A stretch of 64,000 bases of DNA from an uncultured Lachnospiraceae bacterium (lineage in GTDB: Bacteria; Bacillota; Clostridia; Lachnospirales; Lachnospiraceae). Each line of letters opens with the position of its first letter. Positions within the stretch are counted from its first letter, which is position 1. Position numbers and translations under genes: made by a program. Where the stretch lies: contig CAJUNR010000006.1 in assembly GCA_910587765.1 (NCBI GenBank), forward strand, positions 1-64,000, read 5' to 3'. The notes under the pieces are model-generated. The model ran no database searches. It saw only the letters and a list, made by a program, of their open reading frames with translations, and was not told the DNA's origin. This document shows positions 1 to 8,318 of the stretch, one piece after another.

Positions 1-1085
1 AGTAACAATTTAATACAATCTGATTTTGTAATATCATCTATGTCATACATTCCATGCATTAACCAATGCCTGTTAATTACTTCTGGTTTTTGCGGATAAT
101 TCTTCCAATTACTATCTTCAAAAAATTTAATCAAACATGATGCCAAAAGGAGTATAGGTATTTTAGTTTCATAGTTACTCAGATTATTTTTTATCTCATC
201 TATAAAAATTTCAAATTTTTCTTCTCTTTTTTTCTTATCCCCTCTTTTTGCCTTAAAGTCTTTTCCGTCAAAAAATTCTGCTAAATCATTATAAAAAACT
301 ATAGAAAAAGCTTGCCATCCCTGTGCTATATTAGCTGGAGCATCTCTATATTTATTGTTATTCATATCAAATATTTCTTGTTTTATACTTTGTGCATCTA
401 TTAAACTTGCCAACAAATTGGCACAATCCAAATATCTTCTTGCTCTAAAGTCAATCATCGCTTGATTAAACTTTTTCGAATCATTTTTATCCAAATTTAA
501 TGCAGTTCTATCAGCTATGCTAATAATTATTTTCTTCGTAAAATATTTTGTAATATATGCATCTATATCTTTTACAGAAGCATTCTTATTCTCATCCAGA
601 TATTCTTTTAAATATGTTGGCGACATATCCCATAATTTGGAATCATCTAGTTCATCAACTCCCCAATAGCACCATTCAAGTTCTCCAAAAATTGATAGTT
701 CTAAGAGTAAGCTTTCTCTTATTCTTATACCAACATTACTAAGAAAATCTCTAAACTCTTTGGTAAAAATATTACATATTCTTTCTGTAGTTGAACTTAT
801 ATTATCAAGTGCATTTTGAACTTCTCTTACTCTTTCAGTATTTATTTTTTCAACCGCACTTCTAAGTTGTTTTCCTGCTCCTACATCTATATTAAAAGCA
901 CCTTTTAACTTTGCGCCTAATGGATCAGAATCAATTTTAGAAATATTTATCTCAGGAATTTTTAATGTATTAAGTGATAATAAATTTGCATTATCACTTA
1001 ATACACTTTTTATTTTATTTTGCTGTTCATTAAGCATCTTTAAAAAAGCATCAAAATTTTCACTATATTCAAAATCCCCATTCAT
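1..1085 (-). CDS. HEPN-like protein, partial (C-terminus off the left edge)
   Basis: An open frame of at least 361 codons starts at ATG 1085 behind GGAGG and runs off base 1. Most of the protein is helical and lysine-rich and I do not recognise it. Near the edge it has R339-H-W-L-M-H344-G345, which fits the R-x4-6-H motif of HEPN ribonuclease domains, in the NRHxxxHG style common in uncharacterised bacterial HEPN-like proteins. It is the last visible gene of the type I restriction operon on the same strand, 177 bases after the acetyltransferase gene. HEPN proteins linked to restriction loci often act as RNA-cutting abortive-infection effectors, so that is the inferred role. Without the C-terminus the fold cannot be confirmed. 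Confidence 0.6.
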   Translation of the reverse strand, partial: MNGDFEYSENFDAFLKMLNEQQNKIKSVLSDNANLLSLNTLKIPEINISKIDSDPLGAKLKGAFNIDVGAGKQLRSAVEKINTERVREVQNALDNISSTTERICNIFTKEFRDFLSNVGIRIRESLLLELSIFGELEWCYWGVDELDDSKLWDMSPTYLKEYLDENKNASVKDIDAYITKYFTKKIIISIADRTALNLDKNDSKKFNQAMIDFRARRYLDCANLLASLIDAQSIKQEIFDMNNNKYRDAPANIAQGWQAFSIVFYNDLAEFFDGKDFKAKRGDKKKREEKFEIFIDEIKNNLSNYETKIPILLLASCLIKFFEDSNWKNYPQKPEVINRHWLMHGMYDIDDITKSDCIKLL

Positions 1086-1250
1086 AGCATACCTCCAGAA
1101 CATCCTATTGAACCTCTCTCATGGGATTTGTAATAATCCCTAATCAAATCGAAAATCCCCCCTATCATGCTGGATTTCTCTTGTACATTTACTGCTGTTT
1201 AATCATTTAATGTAATTTGTTTTTTCTTTTCCTTTAAGTTTATTATCTAA

Positions 1251-1312
1251 TTTTTCCATATCTTATAATGATAATCGCCTTTTCCGTAAACTCATACTTT
1301 CCTCTTTTTCCC
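1251..1312 (-). repeat. Degraded copy of the 3' end of the winged-helix gene at 7749-8045
   Basis: About 60 bases here match 7779-7840 in the same orientation, with a two-base deletion and very few substitutions. In the reading frame of the winged-helix gene they would encode K-R-G-K-Y-E-F-T-E-K-A-I-I-I-I before the frame breaks. The segment now supplies, out of frame, the last residues of the acetyltransferase gene. It is either a relic of a second regulator copy or a recombination scar. The pair forms direct repeats flanking the restriction operon. Confidence 0.75.
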
Positions 1313-1850
1313 TTAAACAGCAATCCTTTTCTATCCTATAAGTACACACATACGAAATATCTTCCTCTTTTAAAACACCCTTTTCTCTGCTATAATCAAT
1401 GATCCACTGCTCCATCGTTGCTTCCTCCGAAATAAGCTCACCGCCCATCTTTTCGGCTATATGCCTGCTAACGTCATTCGCTTTGTTTGCTTTCCAGATA
1501 AAGTAGTCCACTTCAAAATACCTGCTGGCGTAATCCAGCAATAGTCTTAATGCTTCTTGAGCGTATCCTCTACCCATATAATCATCTCGCATCTCAACGC
1601 CGACCTCTGGTGTAGATGTATCTACATTCTTAAGCTGGCAGAATCCGCAAGTCTCTCCTGTACCTTTCTCAATGATAGCACAGGCAAAACCATTCGCAGC
1701 ATTGACCTCTTTCCAGATTGTTTGCATAAACTTCTCTGTAAATACGTTTTTGTAGGAGAAATGAGCATAGGTTACTTCTCTATATATGGGATAATCTTCT
1801 TCAATCAATTTTCTAATAAACACTTGCTTGCTCTCACCATAATTCTCCAT
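1263..1850 (-). CDS. GNAT-family N-acetyltransferase
   Basis: A 195-residue protein resembling ribosomal-protein or small-molecule GNAT acetyltransferases (RimJ/RimL-like), which move acetyl from acetyl-CoA to an amine. The acetyl-CoA loop appears as M-G-R-G-Y-A-Q-E-A (about residues 93-101), followed by typical late strands (YFIWKANKANDVSRHIAEKMGG). It starts 18 bases after the hsdS stop, so it is co-transcribed with the restriction operon. The last 15 or so residues come from an out-of-frame relic of another gene, so the natural C-terminus is probably near residue 178. The substrate cannot be told from sequence, and a link to defence is only positional. Confidence 0.8.
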   Translation of the reverse strand: MENYGESKQVFIRKLIEEDYPIYREVTYAHFSYKNVFTEKFMQTIWKEVNAANGFACAIIEKGTGETCGFCQLKNVDTSTPEVGVEMRDDYMGRGYAQEALRLLLDYASRYFEVDYFIWKANKANDVSRHIAEKMGGELISEEATMEQWIIDYSREKGVLKEEDISYVCTYRIEKDCCLREKEESMSLRKRRLSL

Positions 1851-1868
1851 GTAATCAAATCCTTACAT

Positions 1869-3098
1869 CTACACAAACATCTGCTGTAATAATCCTTTTT
1901 TAATCTTTTTCCAAACTTCCAGCTTATCTTTCTTTATCTGGATAACTTCATCATATGCCGATAAGCAATCAGCTATTTTTTGCTGTTCTACTAAACAAGG
2001 AAGTTTTATTTTTAATGTATGTAATACACTTCCTTTAATTCCTTTCACTGTTCCACCAGTAGATTTTTGTAATAGCATTTTTTGAAATTCTTCTGATAAC
2101 AACGCATACTTTAGATAAGCATTATATACTATCTTTTCTTTTCCCCTGTATTTTATTATTCTTTGCGCTAAAGCAATATCTTCACGATCTATCTGTGCTA
2201 CAAATCCACAGGGAGCCTCAGTTGTTATTATCACATCCCCAATCTTAGGTTTACCCCTATGCATAATCTCGTCATATTTATATTCTGATACATATTCCTG
2301 TGAAATATCATAGTCAATATATCCCTGTCTAACATTTTTTGCTGTTACTAAGAATACTCCTCCATCTGTTTTTTCTGGCGTTTTCCCTCGATAATCTACA
2401 TACTTACACACATCTATCAACTTCTTTTTTTCCCACTCAGGATACTCACTTCCATCATCCGCTTTAAATCTTACTTCACGATTAAAAAGTTTCTGCATCA
2501 CACCCTTTTTCTGTTCTTCCAATGCGGCAGTTTCTTCTTCCTGTAACTGAATGGCATCATCTATAGAAGATAATAATTCTGCTATTCTTTCTTGTTCTTT
2601 TATCGTTGGCAGTGTAACACTAACATTTTCAAGCGTTTCTTGCCCGACATTAATATGCTGCGCTCCTTGAGACTTACTGGTAATCTCTTTCCTTACCCTT
2701 TGAGATTTTAGCAATGAGTTCATAAACTCTGGAGAATAATTTCCTGTCTTTTTCCCTCTAATAACAAATCCACCAAAAGTAGCAGTATTTTCTTTATCCA
2801 AATACACATTGGATTTTCCTGCATCTTCTCTAGTTTCAGAACTACGCTGGAATAAAACATCTCCATATGTCACGCTATAATTATCAAGAGTTTTTTCATC
2901 AACATCAACTTTTTCTCTGATAATATCGTATGTGATAAATGGATTATTCAAAATATCCATGACACTAATAAATTTGATTCCACTCCCAAATTTATCTTTA
3001 TCTGCATTAAGTCCATTTTTAAAAACCATAAAGTCTTTTAATTGCTTTTCTTCCCACTCATCCGTAAACTCAAGAAATCTTAATTTAGGTTTTGCCAT
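1869..3098 (-). CDS. hsdS: Type I restriction enzyme specificity subunit HsdS
   Basis: A 409-residue target-recognition subunit with the expected two-fold layout. Target recognition domain 1 (about 1-165) is followed by a conserved helical spacer (KEQERIAELLSSIDDAIQLQ), then target recognition domain 2 (about 215-360) and a second helical spacer (EQQKIADCLSAYDEVIQIKK). Each domain reads half of a bipartite DNA site, and HsdS docks two HsdM subunits and the motor. Both halves are intact and the length is normal. It begins 14 bases after hsdM. I see no second hsdS or recombinase next to it that would allow domain shuffling. Confidence 0.93.
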   Translation of the reverse strand: MAKPKLRFLEFTDEWEEKQLKDFMVFKNGLNADKDKFGSGIKFISVMDILNNPFITYDIIREKVDVDEKTLDNYSVTYGDVLFQRSSETREDAGKSNVYLDKENTATFGGFVIRGKKTGNYSPEFMNSLLKSQRVRKEITSKSQGAQHINVGQETLENVSVTLPTIKEQERIAELLSSIDDAIQLQEEETAALEEQKKGVMQKLFNREVRFKADDGSEYPEWEKKKLIDVCKYVDYRGKTPEKTDGGVFLVTAKNVRQGYIDYDISQEYVSEYKYDEIMHRGKPKIGDVIITTEAPCGFVAQIDREDIALAQRIIKYRGKEKIVYNAYLKYALLSEEFQKMLLQKSTGGTVKGIKGSVLHTLKIKLPCLVEQQKIADCLSAYDEVIQIKKDKLEVWKKIKKGLLQQMFV

Positions 3099-3112
3099 AT
3101 CTTCAGACCTCC

Positions 3113-4666
3113 TTACAATCCAAGCTCTGAAAGAAAAGCATTGACTTTTTCCAGAGCCGCTTTTTCTTTGGCTTCTAACTCTGCAAGTTTTTTCTTATTG
3201 GCATCTATATCAACAGGTTCTTCTTCCTCAAAGGTATCTACATAACGAGGAATATTAAGGTTATAATCATTCTTTTCTACCTCATCCTTATATGCCTTAT
3301 GGCAGTATTTATCTATATCTTCCCTCTGGGTATAAGCTTTTACAATCTTATCAATATGCTCATCAGTGATATAGTTCATAGCTTTACCAGGCACAAATTC
3401 TTTGCTGGCATCTATAAAGAAAATATTATCAGCGTTTCCATTACGTTCCTTTTTGAATACTAAGCAACATACAGGAATACTTGTTCCCTGAAAACAATTC
3501 GCAGGAAGTCCTATGACTGCATCCAAATAATTCAAGTCTTTAATGATATATTTTCTTATTGTTTCTTCGGCTGCTCCACGAAATAGTACGCCATGCGGAA
3601 GTAAAACTGCTATTCTGCTATCTCCCTCATCCATGTGGTGAATCATATGTTGTACAAAGGCAAAGTCTGCCTTAGAAGCTGGCGCAAGTTTTCCATATGG
3701 AGAATACCTTTCATCTTCCATAAACTTAGGATCGGCACTCCACTTCGTAGAATACGGCGGATTGGCTACCTGTACAGTAAATTTCTCATCTTCAAACTCT
3801 CTATCATTCTCTAGCGTATCAACATTTATAATATTAAAGTTCTGGTATGGAATATCATGCAAAATCATATTCATTCTGGCAAGATTGTATGTACTGCTGA
3901 CCTTTTCCTGTCCGTAATACTTGCGAACCTTTGCAAATTGTCCTACTTGTAGCAAAAGCGATCCAGAACCACAGGCACAGTCAAAAGCTGATAGAACATC
4001 CGTAAGTCCTACTGTGGCAAGTCTGGCAACGAGTTTACTCATATTTGTAGGAGTATAGAACTCCCCACCCTTTTTACCTGCTGTTGAAGCAAAGTTACCG
4101 ATAAGCGTAATATAAGCAGTTCCCAAAATATCAACATCAGTGCCGCCCATCTCAAAGCTAATGCTGTCTATCTGTTTTAATATCCTTCCGATTAGCTTTC
4201 CTCGCTGTTTTAATTCCCTGCCGAGCTTAGAAGATTTTAAATCCATATCTTCAAATAAGCCTTTGAAATCTTCCTCCGAATCTCTGCCAATAGTTGAGTC
4301 TGTAATGGATGCAATAATTTCTTCCATATAGTCAATGGTAAATGTATCGCTGTTTACCATTTTAATTACATTAGGAAATAAATACTTTGGCTCCATTACA
4401 AAACCAAGGCTCTCCAACATATCATCCGCTAGTTCTTCTCTAAGTTCCTCATCTTCCCACGCTTCCTCATAAGTCATTTCATCATGCGCAAAGGCTTCTG
4501 TTAAGAAAATCTCTGTCTTATCTGATAAGTGCTTGTAGAAGATAAGTCCAAGAATGTAATTTTTGAACTCATACGCTTCCATTGTTCCTCTTAATTCATT
4601 CGCCATTGCCCATAGTTTTCCAGCCAGCTCACTGGCTAATTTCTTCTGTTCATTAATATCTGACAT
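3113..4666 (-). CDS. hsdM: Type I restriction enzyme DNA methylase subunit HsdM
   Basis: A 517-residue N6-adenine methylase. It has an HsdM N-terminal helical domain (LAGKLWAMANELRGTMEAYEFKNYILGLIFYKHLSDK), a SAM-binding motif F-D-C-A-C-G-S-G-S, and catalytic motif N-P-P-Y-S (about residue 305). ATG 4666 is chosen because AGGAGG precedes it and it lies one base after the stop of the 96-residue gene. A longer in-frame start at 4696 would overlap that gene and lacks a ribosome site. It acts as M2S for protection and M2S-R2 for cutting. Confidence 0.95.
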   Translation of the reverse strand: MSDINEQKKLASELAGKLWAMANELRGTMEAYEFKNYILGLIFYKHLSDKTEIFLTEAFAHDEMTYEEAWEDEELREELADDMLESLGFVMEPKYLFPNVIKMVNSDTFTIDYMEEIIASITDSTIGRDSEEDFKGLFEDMDLKSSKLGRELKQRGKLIGRILKQIDSISFEMGGTDVDILGTAYITLIGNFASTAGKKGGEFYTPTNMSKLVARLATVGLTDVLSAFDCACGSGSLLLQVGQFAKVRKYYGQEKVSSTYNLARMNMILHDIPYQNFNIINVDTLENDREFEDEKFTVQVANPPYSTKWSADPKFMEDERYSPYGKLAPASKADFAFVQHMIHHMDEGDSRIAVLLPHGVLFRGAAEETIRKYIIKDLNYLDAVIGLPANCFQGTSIPVCCLVFKKERNGNADNIFFIDASKEFVPGKAMNYITDEHIDKIVKAYTQREDIDKYCHKAYKDEVEKNDYNLNIPRYVDTFEEEEPVDIDANKKKLAELEAKEKAALEKVNAFLSELGL

Positions 4667-4667
4667 T

Positions 4668-4958
4668 TCAATCCTCCTGTTTGATTTCTTCATCATATAA
4701 GATAAGTGCAGTATACTCTGGAAAATCCAGATTCTTTGTCACTAAAACATCTGTATCATACTTCTCTCCGAGCTTGTCCAACTCAGTAATTGTATCTAAA
4801 TCAATAAAATATCTGCTACACTTATTGCCATCACTATCTAATAGTTCCTTTATGTATGCTTCTTCACAAGGTTTTTCTTTTTCTGTGAAAAGCAAATGAA
4901 GCTCTCCATCTTCGTTACATCTGTTTATGACGGATGACCTCGAAATAATACATTCCAT
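4668..4958 (-). CDS. Small acidic protein inside the type I restriction operon
   Basis: A 96-residue acidic protein that I do not recognise. It is rich in Asp and Glu, has no signal peptide or membrane segment, and reads like a small alpha/beta domain. It lies between hsdR (15 bases upstream) and hsdM (one base between its stop and the hsdM ATG), so it is tightly coupled translationally. Possible roles are an assembly factor, a restriction modulator or an unrelated passenger. Position is the only evidence. Confidence 0.75.
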   Translation of the reverse strand: MECIISRSSVINRCNEDGELHLLFTEKEKPCEEAYIKELLDSDGNKCSRYFIDLDTITELDKLGEKYDTDVLVTKNLDFPEYTALILYDEEIKQED

Positions 4959-4973
4959 CTTGTTTCTCCTGTT

Positions 4974-7748
4974 CTACTGGTACTTATCACAGTTCTGTGT
5001 AATGAAGTCTATAATCGCCTGTATCAATGCCCTGCGTTCTCTAAATGGTAATGCCATAGGGATTTGCTCTTTAATCATATCCTTTGTAAGTGTATGAGAA
5101 AACTCATATTCAGATATAATCTGCTTTATCTTATCGGCATCAACATCCTTTTCCTTAGCAAAGGCTTCTATTTCCTCATTTCTCTCTTTGTCCTCAAAAT
5201 CAACATACGCTTCTTCCACCGATGCATCATCAGGAAGTCCTACCAAAACATCACCGATAAAACGCTTGATAAGCTCCACTTTCTTTTTAAGCTCTGGATT
5301 ATCTGTCCTATCCAATTCATCGTAAATATGTTTGATGTCCTTTTCACGCTGTTTTTTGTCTTTCCTGTCCATATTTTTTAGAAGATTCATTATGTATGCC
5401 ACATTAATTTTGTCCGTCTGAATAATCTCAATACTAAAATCAATATCATCCAAAATGGATACTTTTTCGGCATCTCTCTTATTCTTTATATCGTCATGGA
5501 TAGTAAAATATCTGCTCTTGAAGTTCTCATATTCCTGCTGTGTCAAAACATCATCTAAATGATCCCATGAAAAATCCACAAAAGTTTCAAGAACCAAAAG
5601 CATCTTGGAAAGCTCTCTAAAAGCAATAACAAACTTAGCCTGTTCTTCTTCCGATTGGAGGCTATCAACATCCTCTGGGTGTGACACTACTTTGAAAAGC
5701 TCTGCAATTAGTTGTTTTATCTTATCCAAATAATACTCATAATCTTTGAGTAAAATTTCTGAAATATCACCGCCGCCAGAAAAAAGACGCAGAGCATTAT
5801 CTGTCTTTTTCTTCAAATTCCTGTAGCAGACAATATTCCCAAATTGCTTTGTTTCCTTTTCCACTCTGTTAGTTCTGGAGAATGCTTGCAAAAGCGTATG
5901 CCACTCTAAGTTCTTATCTACATATAAAGTATTCAGCGGTCTGGAGTCAAATCCAGTTAGGTACATATTGACTACAATCAAAATGTCAATCTCAGGAATT
6001 TTCTTTATCTGCAATCTTTTTGAAATATCCCTGTTATATCCATCATATGTATCTGGTGAAAAATTTGTATCAAACATTTCATTGTAGTCATCCATAATGG
6101 CTTTTAAATGGTCTTTGCTGTGCTTGTCTGCCCCGTCAAGCTCATCATTTGCTCCATAAGAAAAGACTGCAGCAATCTTAAAATTATGCTTTATCTTCTT
6201 AAATTCGTTGTAATACCTGACAAGCATAGGAATACCAGAAGTCGCAAAAATGGCTGTGTACTTATTGCCCTTTATCCTTGTCTTTCCTGTGTGATGGCTT
6301 ATGATGTGATTCGCTACTAAAGCCACTCTATCATCTGATTCTAATACTTCTTTCCTGTCAATATCCTCCACCATTGTCTCGTCTGTTTCGTCATACTGCC
6401 CCTTATAGGTGCTTATATATTCAACATTGAATCCAAGTACATTTTTATCAAAGATAGCTTCTTTGATAAGATACTGGTGCAGGCAGTCTCCAAAGACATC
6501 CGCTGTCGTTCTGCTGTCCTGAGACTTATTCTCCTTAAAGCGTGGTGTGCCTGTAAAACCGAAATACTGCCCTCTCTTAAAGAACTTCTTTATCTTGCTG
6601 TGCATCTTCCCGAACTGGCTCCTGTGGCACTCGTCAAAGATAAAGATTACCTTTTCATCGCTGTACTGCTCCATAATCGCCTGATATTTGGGCTTCTTGA
6701 TGGCATTGGTCATCTTCTGGATAGTAGTAATAATGAGCTTCTTATTCCTGTCCTGTACCTGCTCTACGAGCTTATAAGTGCGATCTGTCATATCCACGCA
6801 GTCGGCTTCATAGGAATTAAAATCATCAATAGTTTTCGTGTCCAAGTCGTTTCTATCAACAAGGAAGAATATCTTTTTTATTCTATCTTCCTGTGATAAT
6901 AACTGGGCGCACTTCCATGAGGTCAAAGTCTTTCCTGAGCCTGTTGTATGGAAGATAAAGCCGCCAGAATTAGTATCAAGTGCTTTCCTAACCAGTGCTT
7001 CTGTTGCATATATCTGATATGGACGCATAACCATCAAAATCTGCTCTGTGTCGCTTATTACCATGTATTTGTTAAGCATCTTTGATAGTCTGGACTGGTT
7101 GAAAAACACCGCTGAAAAATCGTTAAGATTGTTTATCCTTTCGTTGATTTCATTCGTCCAGTAAAATGTAAGTGACTTCAATATCTTTAAAGAATCTGTA
7201 TTTGCAAAATATCTTGTTTCCACAGCATTAGATACAACAAATATCTGTACGAAATGGAATAATCCTTTATAGCTGTGAATCCTGTATCTATCGATCTGGT
7301 TGATTGCTTCTTTTATGTCAATTCCTGCCCTTTTAAGCTCAATCTGCACAATCGGCAGTCCATTACAAAGAATTGTTACATCATACCTATTCTTATATTT
7401 GCCGACAACAGTTACTTGATTCGTAACCTGATAATGATTATTCTCTGGATATTTGCTCATAAATTCCAGATAGATTCTGCTCCCGTCATCCCTGTCCAGA
7501 ACTATTTTATCTCTAAGAATTTTGGCACACTGATAGACTGTCTTTCCAGTAAGTTCTACCATAACACGATTAAACTCAGTGTCTGACATATCCCTATTTT
7601 CAAGAGCATCTTTATTAAAAAGATTTAATTCCTTTCGGAAGTTTGCTACCAACTCATCATAATCTTTTATTTTTACAAACTCATAACCTAAAGTGCCGAG
7701 CTTCTTAATAAGCTGTTCCTCAAGCTGTGCTTCTGACTGATAACCCAT
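4974..7748 (-). CDS. hsdR: Type I restriction enzyme endonuclease/translocase subunit HsdR
   Basis: A 924-residue ATP-driven translocase and nuclease. The N-terminal PD-(D/E)xK nuclease shows D in RYDVTI and the E-L-K triad end (about 127-142). The superfamily 2 motor has Walker A T-T-G-S-G-K-T (about 266), the D-E-C-H box (about 373) and motif III F-T-G-T-P (about 397). The helicase second half contains TGFDSRPLNTLYVDKNL and QAFSRTNR. A helical C-terminal domain that contacts HsdM follows. Start ATG 7748 directly follows the TAG of the winged-helix gene. Length and motifs are complete, so the enzyme is probably active. Confidence 0.95.
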   Translation of the reverse strand: MGYQSEAQLEEQLIKKLGTLGYEFVKIKDYDELVANFRKELNLFNKDALENRDMSDTEFNRVMVELTGKTVYQCAKILRDKIVLDRDDGSRIYLEFMSKYPENNHYQVTNQVTVVGKYKNRYDVTILCNGLPIVQIELKRAGIDIKEAINQIDRYRIHSYKGLFHFVQIFVVSNAVETRYFANTDSLKILKSLTFYWTNEINERINNLNDFSAVFFNQSRLSKMLNKYMVISDTEQILMVMRPYQIYATEALVRKALDTNSGGFIFHTTGSGKTLTSWKCAQLLSQEDRIKKIFFLVDRNDLDTKTIDDFNSYEADCVDMTDRTYKLVEQVQDRNKKLIITTIQKMTNAIKKPKYQAIMEQYSDEKVIFIFDECHRSQFGKMHSKIKKFFKRGQYFGFTGTPRFKENKSQDSRTTADVFGDCLHQYLIKEAIFDKNVLGFNVEYISTYKGQYDETDETMVEDIDRKEVLESDDRVALVANHIISHHTGKTRIKGNKYTAIFATSGIPMLVRYYNEFKKIKHNFKIAAVFSYGANDELDGADKHSKDHLKAIMDDYNEMFDTNFSPDTYDGYNRDISKRLQIKKIPEIDILIVVNMYLTGFDSRPLNTLYVDKNLEWHTLLQAFSRTNRVEKETKQFGNIVCYRNLKKKTDNALRLFSGGGDISEILLKDYEYYLDKIKQLIAELFKVVSHPEDVDSLQSEEEQAKFVIAFRELSKMLLVLETFVDFSWDHLDDVLTQQEYENFKSRYFTIHDDIKNKRDAEKVSILDDIDFSIEIIQTDKINVAYIMNLLKNMDRKDKKQREKDIKHIYDELDRTDNPELKKKVELIKRFIGDVLVGLPDDASVEEAYVDFEDKERNEEIEAFAKEKDVDADKIKQIISEYEFSHTLTKDMIKEQIPMALPFRERRALIQAIIDFITQNCDKYQ

Positions 7749-8045
7749 CTATTCTATCTCTCCCATCTTATCTTCAAGTTTTTCCATATCTTTTATAATG
7801 ATAATCGCCTTTTCCGTAAGCTCATACTTTCCTCTTTTCCCCTCAATCGGAAGCAACAAATTATCATCTCTTAGTTGTTTAAACAGTTTATTTATGGTTA
7901 TAGTGCTTACGCCGATCAAAGGTGCCATCTCTACCTGAGACAGAGGAACATACTTTGTGCCATCTGGCAACTCAATTTGACAGGAATACATATACTTCAA
8001 AATCTTATATGCGTTACTGGTCATCTTGTCGATTATTGATTGCAT
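7749..8045 (-). CDS. Winged-helix DNA-binding protein leading the restriction operon
   Basis: A 98-residue winged-helix protein: helices SNAYKILKYMY and LSQVEMAPLIGVS, recognition helix TITINKLFKQLRDDNLL, then a wing GKRGKYELT. It resembles MarR/Lrp-like or replication-initiator-like helix-turn-helix proteins. It is the first gene of the operon, its stop abuts the hsdR start, and a 46-base perfect palindrome lies 28 bases upstream of its ATG. I infer an autoregulator or controller of the restriction operon, analogous in role to C proteins, though it is not of the usual C-protein family. Confidence 0.82.
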   Translation of the reverse strand: MQSIIDKMTSNAYKILKYMYSCQIELPDGTKYVPLSQVEMAPLIGVSTITINKLFKQLRDDNLLLPIEGKRGKYELTEKAIIIIKDMEKLEDKMGEIE

Positions 8046-8072
8046 GTCCTATACTCACCCTTTCATAATATT

Positions 8073-8118
8073 TTGAAATATAATAGATATAAATAAATTT
8101 ATATCTATTATATTTCAA
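8073..8118. promoter_or_regulatory. 46-base perfect palindrome upstream of the restriction operon
   Basis: Two exact 21-base arms (8073-8093 and 8098-8118) flank a TAAA centre. The element is almost entirely A+T, so it is a poor terminator, and no T-run after a GC stem is seen. It lies 28 bases upstream of the winged-helix start on the minus strand. Best reading: operator for a dimeric or tetrameric regulator, probably the adjacent gene product. It could also be a cruciform-forming site. Confidence 0.65.
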
Positions 8119-8234
8119 ACTTGGCTTTTAGACAATCCCTTTTTACGAAAATCTCTGCCTTTTTGCATCCATTGACTTCAGGCACCCCAAAATTATACAA
8201 TCTAATTAGCACAAAAATTTAATATTACCAATGC

Positions 8235-8281
8235 AGAGCATTGAGCGCAGCTTACGAGCTACCTCTCAATGCTCTTTTTTT
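8235..8281 (+). terminator. Intrinsic terminator upstream of the orphan methylase
   Basis: An 11-base stem AGAGCATTGAG / CTCAATGCTCT (8235-8245 with 8265-8275) is followed by a run of T on the plus strand. It lies about 40 bases before the methylase start, so it either ends a transcript from further left or attenuates the methylase gene. Confidence 0.75.
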
Positions 8282-8318
8282 GTGTTCAAAACCAAACAAA
8301 GAAAGGAATTAAATATAT

